A stretch of DNA of 64,000 nucleotides from Vibrio sp. qd031 (GTDB taxonomy: Bacteria > Pseudomonadota > Gammaproteobacteria > Enterobacterales > Vibrionaceae). Made by a program: the position numbers and the translations under genes. Under the pieces are notes generated by a model. It had not been told where the DNA came from and did not search any database. It was given only the letters and a program-made list of their open reading frames with translations. The stretch is from the NCBI RefSeq assembly GCF_002100145.1, contig NZ_JXQD01000002.1:124001-188000 (forward strand), given 5' to 3'. Positions 51,757 to 60,588 of this stretch are shown piece after piece (the first letter of the stretch is position 1; every line of letters begins with the position of its first letter).

Positions 51757-53223
51757 AGGCTTGTAAGCGCAAAGTAGTAATGTCACTTTTTAGAAAAGTT
51801 AAAATGTCACCTTTTTGAGTTTAACCGCTAGCCTCATTCCTATGTGAACTCGATTAAGGGACATTGGGATGTTGGTGCCTATGAGTGACAAAGACTTGTT
51901 CCGATACAAAGTGGTTAATGATGTTTGTGAGCGTCGCTTACGACGTAAAGATGCCGCCAAACTTCTTGATTTAAGTGAGCGTCAAGTACAGCGCCTCATG
52001 AACCGCTTACGAGATTTTGGCGCAGCAGCTCTCGTTCATGGGTCTCGCGGTAAACCGAGTAATAATCGAACCTCAAGTGATTACAGTCAGACTATCTTGG
52101 CCATTGTGCGAAAGCACTATGCGGATTTTGGCCCAACATTAGCACAAGAAAAGCTATTGGAAACTCATAACTTACCTGTCTCCAACGAGACCTTACGTCA
52201 ATGGATGATCTCCGATGGCCTCTGGGTGCCACATTCTCAGCGTAGGCCTCGCATCTATCAGCCACGCTATCGATGTGACTGCCTAGGTGAACTGGTTCAA
52301 ATTGACGGCTCTCATCACGACTGGTTCGAAGGACGAAGCCCTAAATGCTGTCTCATTGTGTATATCGATGATGCTACCGGACGCTTAATGAACCTGAGAT
52401 TCAGCGATACGGAGTCAGCGTTCGATTACATGATGGCAACCAGAGAGTATGTCGATAAGCACGGTAAACCTGTCGCATTCTACAGCGATAAACACTCTAT
52501 ATTTCGCGTTAGCCAAGAGCAGCACAGGCGTGTAGGCATAACCCAGTTTGGTCGAGTTTTGCGTGATCTTGGTATTGAGCTGATATGCGCTAACAGCTCG
52601 CAAGCCAAAGGTCGTGTTGAACGCGCCAACAAAACTCTCCAGGATAGATTGGTAAAGGAAATGCGGCTTCACAATATCAATACCATAGAGCAAGCCAATG
52701 CATGGCTGCCCTACTTCATCGACGACTTTAATACACGCTTTGCTAAAGCCCCAAACTACCCCAATAACCTGCATCGACCTATCAGAGAAACCGCAGACGA
52801 ACTCGACGATATTTTTTCGTGGCAAGAAACAAGAAAGCTGTCTAAATCTCTGACATTACAATACGATAAAGTGGTCTACCTCATTGATGCTACCGAAGAA
52901 AACACTCGATTAGCGCGAGAGGTAGTGAAAGTACTCGATTGCCCAGACGGTCGCATAGCCATCCAATATGGCGAGCGGAAGCTGACTTTTAAAATATTCG
53001 ACAAACTCGAAGACGTTGATCAAACACAGATCGTTGATAACAAACGACTAGGTAATGTATTGAAATTTGCACAGCAAAAGCAAGAAGAGTTTGAGCAACA
53101 GCAAAAGCGAGCCCGCAGTAAGAGAGCTCCGAAGCGAACGGCGCAAAAACGGGCAATAAATCGTTTAACTGCAATGAACCCTGTGTTGGTTAGACCAAAT
53201 GAATTGAAAACTCGTTCTTAAAA
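51757..53223 (+). mobile_element. ISNCY-like insertion sequence, right end not found
   Basis: The left end begins directly after the XerC arm and contains two copies of an AATGTCAC word (51779 and 51803), probably transposase sites. A complete transposase gene follows. No matching right end (GTGACATT words, TTGACA terminus) is visible before the next features. The element therefore seems to have lost its right end just past the transposase stop. Confidence 0.65.
51869..53221 (+). CDS. ISNCY-family-like DDE transposase
   Basis: This 450-aa transposase has an N-terminal HTH (RRKDAAKLLDLSERQVQRLMNRLRDFGAAALVH, about 24-58) and an rve-type DDE core. The core has the first Asp in ELVQIDGSHHDWF (about 141-153), the second in AFYSDKHSIF (about 208-217), and Glu in SQAKGRVERANKTLQDRLVK. 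A Lys/Arg/Gln-rich C-terminal tail ends it. It appears intact. The ATG at 51884 (MSDKD) is an alternative start. Confidence 0.85.
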   Translation: MLVPMSDKDLFRYKVVNDVCERRLRRKDAAKLLDLSERQVQRLMNRLRDFGAAALVHGSRGKPSNNRTSSDYSQTILAIVRKHYADFGPTLAQEKLLETHNLPVSNETLRQWMISDGLWVPHSQRRPRIYQPRYRCDCLGELVQIDGSHHDWFEGRSPKCCLIVYIDDATGRLMNLRFSDTESAFDYMMATREYVDKHGKPVAFYSDKHSIFRVSQEQHRRVGITQFGRVLRDLGIELICANSSQAKGRVERANKTLQDRLVKEMRLHNINTIEQANAWLPYFIDDFNTRFAKAPNYPNNLHRPIRETADELDDIFSWQETRKLSKSLTLQYDKVVYLIDATEENTRLAREVVKVLDCPDGRIAIQYGERKLTFKIFDKLEDVDQTQIVDNKRLGNVLKFAQQKQEEFEQQQKRARSKRAPKRTAQKRAINRLTAMNPVLVRPNELKTRS

Positions 53224-53357
53224 GTGGCAAAGTCGCTTGGCAGTTTAGATACAACAGAATCGCATTATGGTCAAAAACTTTACCGATTTATAGCACCTTA
53301 AATTTTTACAGAAATGCGTGTTACGGCGACCTCAAGCTGTACAGATAAACAGAGATA

Positions 53358-53627
53358 TCACCTTGTATTATGCTTATCGTCCTTCTTTGTGACCAGGTTG
53401 GTTAATGATTCTGCTTCAATATTTGCCGCATCATGAAACACTTCATATACATCGCCTTTCTTGTACCCAGTGAAATGCATAATGACTTGAATGCACGTAG
53501 TAAAAAAAGCACCTGTCATCAAGAAAAGTAATAGAATCCCCCCAGAGTCAAATACCTTCAAAATCATCAGAATTAACGAAATCACAAAGATAACTGCTGA
53601 AATTACAGCTTTCCTAATACTTGTCAT
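53358..53627 (-). CDS. Small two-helix membrane protein
   Basis: This 89-aa product has helices at about 7-27 (AVISAVIFVISLILMILKVF) and about 29-50 (GGILLLFLMTGAFFTTCIQVIM), then a cytosolic charged tail with VYEVFHDAANIEAES. No family is recognised. It lies between IS remnants, so it could be a passenger or an acquired gene. Base composition looks lower in GC than the arms. Confidence 0.5.
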   Translation of the reverse strand: MTSIRKAVISAVIFVISLILMILKVFDSGGILLLFLMTGAFFTTCIQVIMHFTGYKKGDVYEVFHDAANIEAESLTNLVTKKDDKHNTR

Positions 53628-53844
53628 TTATCCTCCCCAGTCTTAAAAAGCAAACTAACATTTTGAATCAACGCATTATTTGCGGCAATTCACACTTGCC
53701 GAGGAAGAAAAGACATTTGTGTTCATAAGTTTCAGAGTTGAGATGGAGATAGTGAAACAACACAGTGAGCAAGTATTAGCCAAACACTCTTCCAAACGGA
53801 GTAAGACCAACAGCTATGTTTCGCTCACACCCCCACTCCCCAAC

Positions 53845-53894
53845 AGGACATTCCTAACTGGGAGAAGAGAGGACATTTTTAACTGGGATTGACA
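53845..53894 (+). repeat. Isolated IS right end (GGACATT type)
   Basis: Two AGGACATT words about 25 bp apart are followed by ...TGGGATTGACA. The same arrangement is at 54892-54941. Read in reverse it parallels the left end at 53895, so it is one terminal inverted repeat of an ISNCY-like element. Confidence 0.6.
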
Positions 53895-53989
53895 AGGCTT
53901 GTAGTAGCAATTTAGTAATGTCCGGTTTGAGAAATTTAGAAATGTCCTCTTATGCTTAAGAACCCATTGAGCTTTGAGGACCTCAACCG

Positions 53990-54349
53990 ATGCTAATTAC
54001 TATGAGTGACCGAGACATTAATCGTTTTAAAGTGCTGCAAGACGTTCGTGAGCGCCGCCTTCGTCAAATAGATGCTGCAGCCATACTCAACATAAGTCCT
54101 CGACAAGTTAGACGTTTGTTGAGTCAGCTAAACCAGTTTGGCGCATCTTCTTTAGCTCATAGTTCACGTGGCCGACCGAGCAACCGACGTTATCCCGATG
54201 AATTTCGCTCTGAGGTTCTTACCATCATACGCGCTCAATATGCTGATTTTTCACCAACATTTGCCTGTGAAAAGCTGACGGAACAACACACCTTACATTT
54301 TTCAGTCGAGACACTACGTCAATGGATGATTGACAAGGCCGCCAACTAA
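53990..54349 (+). pseudogene. Truncated ISNCY-like transposase, N-terminal fragment
   Basis: 119 residues align with the start of the complete transposase at 51869 (MSDRDINRFKVLQDVRERRLRQIDAA; LRQWMI before the break). The frame ends at DKAAN and the DDE catalytic core is absent, so it cannot transpose by itself. The divergence from the intact copy shows that it is a different IS subtype. Confidence 0.85.
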
Positions 54350-54383
54350 CTACTAGACAGTTGAGGCTCAGGAAGCGTTGAAT

Positions 54384-54743
54384 TTACCAGATTGTCAAAC
54401 TTGAGATCATCCATACACCATGACAAAAAAGCCAGGTCTCTTCAAATCTTGCACGATTTTCTTCACCACATGGTGTCGTAATAGTGCCAGTTCCTACAAT
54501 GGTTGCTGAGCCATCTGAGACGTAATTTATTGAAATGTTTTCTATCTTCGTCGTGCCAGTTGGAAACCATCGATTAGAGGCTTTTCTAGCGCTAATTTCT
54601 CGATATCGGTTTTTCGTTCCAGTTTGGGTGCGGCCAAACTCTGTTAAATAAAAAGTCGGTAGTTCTATTTTCGCAAGCCCGGTTACATCAGCTTCGAAAT
54701 AGCATCGATACCATTCTACCCTGGTTGATTCAAGCGCTTGCAT
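54384..54743 (-). CDS. NTF2/SnoaL-like fold protein
   Basis: This 119-aa product has the rhythm of NTF2-like proteins: MQALESTRVEWYRCYFEAD at the start, then FPTGTTKIENISINYVSDG and ARFEETWLFCHGVWMISS. Such proteins bind small molecules or act as isomerase-like domains; the function here is unknown. It lies inside a degenerate IS. GCGTTGAAT at its left and AAACAAACGCC at its right resemble integron cassette core words, so a captured cassette is possible but weak. Confidence 0.6.
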   Translation of the reverse strand: MQALESTRVEWYRCYFEADVTGLAKIELPTFYLTEFGRTQTGTKNRYREISARKASNRWFPTGTTKIENISINYVSDGSATIVGTGTITTPCGEENRARFEETWLFCHGVWMISSLTIW

Positions 54744-54941
54744 TGGATCCTCGTTTGGATGCGTAAACTTAAATCTTAGTATCGCATTAGAATTAAGTTA
54801 AGTCTTCCGACTCGGTCAATTGCAAAGTGTGAACTAAACAAACGCCAACAAGAATGGATTAAAGCTCTTGGATAATACCCTCTTAATAGACAGGACATTT
54901 CTACTTTGCTGGAGAGAGGACATTTTAAAGTGGGATTGACA

Positions 54942-55015
54942 TATGATTGTAAGCAAAAAGTTGTAATATCACTTTCAAGCAAAGTTAAAATGTCACCTTT
55001 AGCAATTAGGCTGTA
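54942..55015 (+). repeat. Isolated IS left end (GTCAC type)
   Basis: TGTAAGCAAAAAGTTGTAAT, then TCACTTT..AAAGTTAAAATGTCACC, matches the left end at 51762-51812 closely. No transposase follows. It ends about 7 bp from the 3' end of the lipoprotein gene. Confidence 0.65.
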
Positions 55016-55021
55016 TGAGAT

Positions 55022-55837
55022 CTAATAAAACCACCGCGCATAATGAAGTCGATTATTGGGGTCACTCAAATCAACATAAGTCAGCACAATTGCAACTCTA
55101 TCAGTTCCTGCAGGGACAAATGCCATCTGGATTTCAACGTTAGTATATTCATCGCCTGAGCCACACTGATTAACATACCCGTTATCCGATGATTTAAAAT
55201 ACTGTTCAGTGACCTTAAGCAATTGCCCAGAGATTTCACACACTGTTACAGTGTTGGTACGGTCGCTTTCAGGCGATTCAGTTTCTAGGTAATGAAACAC
55301 CAACGTGTCTGGGTCGATACTCATATCTGTTGTTTTACATACGCCATTTTCACAGTTATCTACAGGTAAGGGCGCCAAAACTGTTGTCACATCTTGTAGA
55401 CTTAGTGTTTCATCAAGTGCGTCTAGAGAACTCACTCTCTCTGCATTTACGTCTTTTAAGTCGATGGTTGATTCGGTAACTGTTGCTGAAATTTGATTCG
55501 AATCTACAACAGTTGATTGAGTGATTCGATTTTCTTCTCGCACGTGGAAGTAATATTGATACAGGTCTAGTTGATTGTTGTCGTAGATACCATTCATCCC
55601 CACAATATATTCCGCTCTTTCGTCTTTTAGTAACGCCAAAGACGCCAAAAAGAACTGACTGGTGCTTTCACTGTCCACAATAACTAGTAAACCATTATCG
55701 GGGTCATAATAAAGCTGCCTGAGTTGGTCAGCAGTAGCGCCACCTGAACTTGTTGACCCTTTTGCAGAACCATCATTTCCTCCGCCACAAGCAATAAGCA
55801 GCGATGTAATAAGTACCAGTAGTGCGTTTCTATACAT
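55022..55837 (-). CDS. Hypothetical lipoprotein
   Basis: This 271-aa protein begins MYRNALLVLITSLLIAC-GGG, with a clear lipobox (LIAC, Cys17) followed by Gly and Ser. Its mature part is acidic and beta-rich. Two cysteines in VDNCENGVCK (about 162-171) might form a disulphide. No family is recognised. Its 3' end abuts an IS end, which could have replaced its terminator. Confidence 0.6.
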   Translation of the reverse strand: MYRNALLVLITSLLIACGGGNDGSAKGSTSSGGATADQLRQLYYDPDNGLLVIVDSESTSQFFLASLALLKDERAEYIVGMNGIYDNNQLDLYQYYFHVREENRITQSTVVDSNQISATVTESTIDLKDVNAERVSSLDALDETLSLQDVTTVLAPLPVDNCENGVCKTTDMSIDPDTLVFHYLETESPESDRTNTVTVCEISGQLLKVTEQYFKSSDNGYVNQCGSGDEYTNVEIQMAFVPAGTDRVAIVLTYVDLSDPNNRLHYARWFY

Positions 55838-56244
55838 CGTGTTGCGCTCCTAACGTTTTTGTTAATACCAAAAGTCGGCCTATTGTAAATGAGAGATTGC
55901 TAATGCATCGCACTTTCTAAGTGTTGTGCAGTTAAGTCAAAAGCGTTAGTCGTCATACTGCTAATTCCACTTTCTCTTACAAGTGAGACCATCTTGCATT
56001 GTTGCTTTGTCACTTATCCGATCACCAGCAGCATAATATTCTGCTACTTTTTCAATTTTGTAATTTAGCTACAGGAATCGAAGTGAGCACTTACAGACCA
56101 AACTATTATAAGATATATCAAACAAATACATACATATGTAATTCAATAACTTACAGGAACCTATTCGTAATTGGCTCACCTGCAATTACATTAAAAGCTC
56201 ACTATCGTTTGAGTGAATATCACTAGTTATAGTGTTCCAGACAC
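55838..56244. other. Intergenic region without recognised genes
   Basis: About 400 bp, A/T-rich, upstream of the lipoprotein gene and downstream of the TraF-like gene. Its right edge meets the TraF-like gene's terminator. I see no convincing ORF, RNA gene or repeat. Confidence 0.5.
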
Positions 56245-56270
56245 AAAAAAAACCGCTCTAATGAGCGGCT
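56245..56270 (-). terminator. Terminator of the TraF-like gene
   Basis: CCGCTC and GAGCGG form a 6-bp stem with a 4-base loop. The eight A bases at 56245-56252 are a U-tract on the - strand. Confidence 0.75.
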
Positions 56271-56293
56271 TCAATTGAATATAATACTGAATT

Positions 56294-57445
56294 CTAATAA
56301 TAGACTAAAAAGTTAGCATAGAGTCCTAGGTTATCCATCGACTTATAATTTATCGCTGCGTCTAAATGAAAAAGACCAAACGGGGAAATGCCTAAACCTG
56401 CTGTATAAACTTCTTCATCACTAAGACGATTAGTCTTATAGCCAACCCGTATTTGGGCCTGACGCGCAAGATCGAACTCAGCCCCTACCCTCAACATTTT
56501 TACGTCGTCATCAAATGCGTTAAATCGCTTATCACTCTTAATATCGTAATCCACGCTAAAACTCATGTAGTCATCAACATAACCCGCACCAACGGTATAA
56601 ACCGGTGTCAATTCATAACGATATCCTACATTGTAGGTTTCGCTACCAATGGTTTCAGTGTAACTTGCCGTATCGACACTTTTACTCAGCAGGTTTTTAC
56701 CCGCAATACCTAACCTTAACGGCCCATAGAACCACAATGCACCAGCATCTAAGTTAAGCCCAGATTCGCTGGTCATCTCGCCACCCATGTCTAGAATCTC
56801 AAATGACTCCAGTGAAGAGCTGTCCACATAGGTGTAAATCTGTTGGAATTTGGGGGCAATACCAAAGGACATATGGTGACCCAATACATTGGCGTATTTA
56901 GCAAAGTTTACCCCAAACTCAAATATACCAACGGAGACGGCATGAACAGCAGAACTCTCAGCCCTGTCGACTGGATCAACACCATCTGGCACAAGAGGGG
57001 TCGCGTACGTATCGTTGTAGATTTTGGTAAATACATTGGTTGATACAATAGGATTAGGAATGGCAAATGCTGCGATTGCACCTATTTCAGTACGAACTTG
57101 ATCTCCTGACAAAGCATCTAGTGCGCGGTTAACGTCATCAGGATTAATAATCGGTTGATCCATGACAACCATCAAATTTTCGATGTCGTCCATCAAGCCG
57201 TCTTGATTGACATAACCAATGCCGACACCAGGCAATATCATACCCACATCGTCATTTTGACGATAAATGGTCCCGAGAGCTGGATTGTAAAAGGGAGCGG
57301 TCAAATAAGACGCGGTCACCACGCCTGTCCCACCCATGCCGTTTCCTCTTCCGTCGACGGCATAATTGTTCGCAAATACAGGTGCGGTGACTAGTGACAG
57401 TGTCACCAGTGAGAGTTTAAAAGTCGTGTTACTATTCCACTGCAT
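56294..57445 (-). CDS. TraF-like outer-membrane beta-barrel protein
   Basis: This 383-aa protein has a signal peptide (about 1-25, ending VFA-N). The mature sequence starts NYAVDGRGNGMGGTGVVTASYLTAPFYNPALG, the hallmark of the conjugal-transfer TraF-like/PF13729 family. Alternating strands follow, ending in an aromatic residue (LVYY), consistent with an outer-membrane barrel. There are no conjugation genes nearby, so the family name is only historical. It lies downstream of the DUF2861 gene on the same strand and may belong to the vxr group. Confidence 0.75.
   Translation of the reverse strand: MQWNSNTTFKLSLVTLSLVTAPVFANNYAVDGRGNGMGGTGVVTASYLTAPFYNPALGTIYRQNDDVGMILPGVGIGYVNQDGLMDDIENLMVVMDQPIINPDDVNRALDALSGDQVRTEIGAIAAFAIPNPIVSTNVFTKIYNDTYATPLVPDGVDPVDRAESSAVHAVSVGIFEFGVNFAKYANVLGHHMSFGIAPKFQQIYTYVDSSSLESFEILDMGGEMTSESGLNLDAGALWFYGPLRLGIAGKNLLSKSVDTASYTETIGSETYNVGYRYELTPVYTVGAGYVDDYMSFSVDYDIKSDKRFNAFDDDVKMLRVGAEFDLARQAQIRVGYKTNRLSDEEVYTAGLGISPFGLFHLDAAINYKSMDNLGLYANFLVYY
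56483..56490 (-). other. KOPS-like octamer, pointing to dif
   Basis: CCCTACCC on the + strand is GGGTAGGG on the - strand. It lies right of dif and is oriented back towards it, inside the TraF-like gene. Confidence 0.55.
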
Positions 57446-57516
57446 GGCAATTCGGATATCCTTTCTATAGATATCTGTTATTACGGCAAGTGGACAGGAT
57501 TCTTTAGCTTTTTTTG

Positions 57517-58389
57517 CTACTCGTCAGTGAAATCTACGGTTTTACTTAATATTTGTTGATCGACGTATCGAATCAAACCCTGGTAACGAAAATGAGAGAT
57601 CGACACTTGTAACACGTACCGGTCTGCAGAGGTTTGTGGCGACTTAATTTTTTCAGAGTAATTGCCTTCGTATGACTTGTCATACACGGTCTCATATACT
57701 CCGTCGACATAGTTGAGCAGTTTGACCTGCTGAATGGGAATTGGACAATGCGTATTGAGCAACTCATTTTTAACGACCTTCCACGTTTCGTTTGAGCTCC
57801 ACCTTACTTCATGATCTCGTAGTTCGTCATATATGATCAGCCACTCTGACCACTGCTGTTCACTTTCGGTCGTTACGTTTAAGCGATAGAGACCAGGCTT
57901 AAGACGGTGATTGAGAATGAAGTTTTTATTGAATCTATACGCACCGCTTTCACTATCGACAATGAGATCCTGCTTTGTTTCTTTTGAAATAGCACTATCT
58001 GGCCAGTCAATTATCTGAGCGTCTGTGATAATAACGTCGCTTTCAATATCAAGATCGAGATAATAACTCACCCTACCCGGCCTTTCGAGCGAGCTTTGGG
58101 TTACTTTGACAGTGCGGGTCCATTCTGGATAAGAGCGAGAGGAAATGGATTTCCCACAATCTACCTGTAGTGATGTCTCTAAAAGATCGTTGACATGCTG
58201 ACGATAATTAGCATCAAGGGGTTCTTGCTGCCAACTAGTGATCAGAGCATCAAACATTGCACCCAAGTCATCTTCTAACAATGCTTGGTGCGCTAATGTC
58301 AACGCACTGCTACTGCTAAACCAGTTTGCCTGACTAGAAACAGGAAGAGTGGCCAACAAAGCTGCAGCAAGAACAGTCCAACGTTTCAT
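57517..58389 (-). CDS. DUF2861 periplasmic protein (vxr operon)
   Basis: This 290-aa protein has a signal peptide (about 1-21, MKRWTVLAAALLATLPVSSQ-A). The body, with ALTLAHQALLEDDLGAMFDALITSWQQEP and VDCGKSISSRSYPEWTRTV, matches the Vibrio DUF2861 family. It starts immediately after the response regulator stop, so it is co-transcribed with vxrAB. In V. cholerae the VxrC-E accessory genes affect envelope homeostasis and biofilm, as I recall. A periplasmic sensor accessory is likely. Confidence 0.7.
   Translation of the reverse strand: MKRWTVLAAALLATLPVSSQANWFSSSSALTLAHQALLEDDLGAMFDALITSWQQEPLDANYRQHVNDLLETSLQVDCGKSISSRSYPEWTRTVKVTQSSLERPGRVSYYLDLDIESDVIITDAQIIDWPDSAISKETKQDLIVDSESGAYRFNKNFILNHRLKPGLYRLNVTTESEQQWSEWLIIYDELRDHEVRWSSNETWKVVKNELLNTHCPIPIQQVKLLNYVDGVYETVYDKSYEGNYSEKIKSPQTSADRYVLQVSISHFRYQGLIRYVDQQILSKTVDFTDE
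58071..58078 (-). other. KOPS-like octamer, pointing to dif
   Basis: CCCTACCC on the + strand, GGGTAGGG on the - strand, about 6 kb right of attR and oriented towards dif. Confidence 0.55.
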
Positions 58390-59051
58390 TAGCTCTTCAT
58401 CTTGTATCCAACACCACGCAATGTTTCTATTTCAATGCCTGGAAGTTTTTGACGAAGTTGTAAAACGTGTGTATCGACTGTTCGTGTCGTCGGGAAATGA
58501 TTATATCCCCAAACATGATCCAACAACTCGTCACGAGTAAACACGCGTCCAAGGTTGGTTGCCAAGAACAGCAATAAATCAAACTCTGTACGTGTTAACG
58601 ATACTAAGCCGCCTTTAAACTCAACTTCACGAGTTTGCTTGTCAATCACCAAGTCATGAACCAGGACGCGACTATCTTCTTGTTGATAATCATCATAGCT
58701 CAGTCTTAAAGCAGCTCTAATTCGAGCAAACAACTCCGCCTCAGCAAACGGTTTCGTTAGGTAATCATCTGCACCTGCATCCAATCCTGTCACTTTATCT
58801 TTTACAGTGACCAGAGCGGTCAGCAAAATTACAGGTATCGATTTAAGCTGTTTCCAACTCGGTAGATGCTCGACTGAGTCGCCATCAGGCAACTGTCTAT
58901 CCAGTATGACTATATCGGCTTTTACCCATAGCGCCGCAACATCGGCAATGCACTCTGCATGCAAACAGTCATACCCAGCCTGCTCAAGGCTCACAAGCAG
59001 TCCATCAGCTAAATTCTTATCATCTTCAACAAGAAGCAACGTCTGTTTCAC
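58389..59051 (-). CDS. vxrB: OmpR-family response regulator, VxrB/WigR-like
   Basis: This 220-aa regulator has a receiver domain (1-115; DD at 10-11, phospho-Asp in DIVILDRQLPDGDS, Lys in LTKPFAEAELFARIR) and an OmpR-type winged helix (about 125-220, LTRTEFDLLLFLATNLGRVFTRDELLDHVWG). The start is GTG with GGAG seven bases upstream, inside the end of vxrA (26-bp overlap). Known role in Vibrio: response to cell-wall damage such as beta-lactams, and type VI secretion and biofilm control. Confidence 0.85.
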   Translation of the reverse strand: MKQTLLLVEDDKNLADGLLVSLEQAGYDCLHAECIADVAALWVKADIVILDRQLPDGDSVEHLPSWKQLKSIPVILLTALVTVKDKVTGLDAGADDYLTKPFAEAELFARIRAALRLSYDDYQQEDSRVLVHDLVIDKQTREVEFKGGLVSLTRTEFDLLLFLATNLGRVFTRDELLDHVWGYNHFPTTRTVDTHVLQLRQKLPGIEIETLRGVGYKMKS

Positions 59052-60459
59052 ACGGGATCTCCACTATAAAATTTGTTGGAGGACCAATCAGTTTCATTGT
59101 CCCTCCCATTCTGTTCACCATAGCATTTACTATGGTTAAGCCCAACCCCAGACCTGATTTACTGACAAAGGGTTGCTTTAATTTATTCCAATCTTTCTTA
59201 CTCAGATTCCCGCCATCGATAACTTCTACTCGAAGGCGATTGTTTTCCGTCGTTATTTTAATCTCGACTGGTGCTTCACCATATTTTAAGGCGTTGCTAA
59301 CCAAATTATCAATACAGGTACCCAGCCAATAAATATTAATTCTAACGGCTCTATCCTCACTGAGTGACAGCGTAACAGGCATCTCGTATTCTTCAACTTT
59401 ATAATCCATCCACTCTTTGAGCGAAGGTAACCATTCAACCGCTAACGGTTGATTATCTGACTGTAGATAATCTTTACTGGCTTCTGCGAGTTGGCGTAGA
59501 CGTCTCGAATCTTCACAAAGACGTCGAAATTCGTCATAGACAGACTCCGGCAATGCCTCAAATTCTCTTCTAAAACCTTCTACCGTCATGGATAAACTTG
59601 CAATAGGGGTACGCAGTTCGTGAGTTAAAATCTGTAATACCAACATCCGAGAACGCATTTCGTCTCGTTTTGAATTCCAACGATACACACCCCAACCCAC
59701 AAACGAGATGATATTAATCACCACCAGGATAATAACGATCCGTTTAAAGTAGTTTGAGTCGTCAACCATAAACCAACACAAGTTACCACGCGATATTAAA
59801 CAGTTAGAGTCCTTGGCCAACAAACTGTAATTAAGTCCGACGGTTTTTGCGTGACTGTCCAAGCTTGCTTGGGGAAAAATAAAGTAACGCTCGCCCTTAC
59901 GGATCCAAATGTGCTCGCCCTGCATGATCATTCTCGATCCCGCAAGCAATGCTCGAATACCCTCTTCCGTCATCAATTGAAGGCGGCCTAACAGACCCGA
60001 GTCCGTATGCGCTCGCTCTGAAACGTGCATGTAGTCTTGTAAATCTTCAGCCAATTCAGGGTGCGATACGACATACCGCGCGGCAAAGCTACCACCTCCA
60101 GGATGGATCAATCCAGAGCGCGCAAACCAACGCTCAGGCAAATCAGTGCCATTACACAGCGCTCTCGTGAACACCAACGCTTCGGTTGTTAATGGGCTCA
60201 TTGGTAATCGACCCGTACATTTTTGTGCAAGGCTATAGAGTTTTTGAAGATCTTTAAGCGGATAATTTGACGTTTGTGGCAGTAGCGATTCAGGTGAGAT
60301 CAGATGAGTCGGAAATTGCGACTGAATAACGTGGATATCGTAAGATTCTATGGCCTGTTCATAGTTGAACAGCTCCATAAGTGTTTCGAGTTTTTGCGGC
60401 ATCGAAGCCAACGCCACTGATGGCAAGCAACAAAGAATAATCAGTAAACGCTGTATCAA
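59026..60459 (-). CDS. vxrA: Sensor histidine kinase, VxrA/WigK-like (DUF3404)
   Basis: This membrane kinase of about 477 aa has a signal/anchor (LIQRLLIILCCLPSVALA), a periplasmic DUF3404 sensor (about 20-235, with CTGRLPMSPLTTEALVFTRALCNGTDLPERWF), a membrane helix (about 240-262), and the HisKA box LTHELRTPIASLSM. An ATPase domain follows with N-box NLVSNALKYG, G1 VIDGGN and G2 GLGLGLTIV. A TTG at 60459 preceded by AGGAG is the best start; the frame is open to 60495. It is first in the vxr operon, and the DUF3404 domain marks it as VxrA/WigK. Confidence 0.85.
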   Translation of the reverse strand: MIQRLLIILCCLPSVALASMPQKLETLMELFNYEQAIESYDIHVIQSQFPTHLISPESLLPQTSNYPLKDLQKLYSLAQKCTGRLPMSPLTTEALVFTRALCNGTDLPERWFARSGLIHPGGGSFAARYVVSHPELAEDLQDYMHVSERAHTDSGLLGRLQLMTEEGIRALLAGSRMIMQGEHIWIRKGERYFIFPQASLDSHAKTVGLNYSLLAKDSNCLISRGNLCWFMVDDSNYFKRIVIILVVINIISFVGWGVYRWNSKRDEMRSRMLVLQILTHELRTPIASLSMTVEGFRREFEALPESVYDEFRRLCEDSRRLRQLAEASKDYLQSDNQPLAVEWLPSLKEWMDYKVEEYEMPVTLSLSEDRAVRINIYWLGTCIDNLVSNALKYGEAPVEIKITTENNRLRVEVIDGGNLSKKDWNKLKQPFVSKSGLGLGLTIVNAMVNRMGGTMKLIGPPTNFIVEIPCETDVASC

Positions 60460-60553
60460 GACAATGGCTCCTAAAACTAGACGCACAATATACAAGATAA
60501 TGGTGAAATCGCCAAATCACTCATCGGGTGACAACGTCACATTGGACGATGAT

Positions 60554-60583
60554 AAAAAAGGCCGCTCTGTACTAGAGCGGCCT
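60554..60583 (-). terminator. Terminator of pntAB
   Basis: A 10-bp stem, AGGCCGCTCT with AGAGCGGCCT, has a 5-base loop. The A-run at 60554-60559 gives the U-tract on the - strand. Confidence 0.85.
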
Positions 60584-60588
60584 ATTGT

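Larger units (their letters stand above)
53895..54941 (+). mobile_element. Degenerate ISNCY-like element with both ends, truncated transposase and a passenger gene
   Basis: The left end (AGGCTTGTAGTAGC, with AATGTCC words at 53917 and 53941) and right end (54892-54941) have matching inverted words. The transposase is broken after about 119 residues, and an NTF2-like gene occupies the interior. The total is about 1.05 kb, shorter than an intact copy. Confidence 0.55.

Noticed and set aside
53680..53892. 70-aa + strand ORF between IS remnants
   Set aside because: It runs into the IS right end, has no clear RBS and shows no recognisable protein. At most it is a decayed transposase tail.
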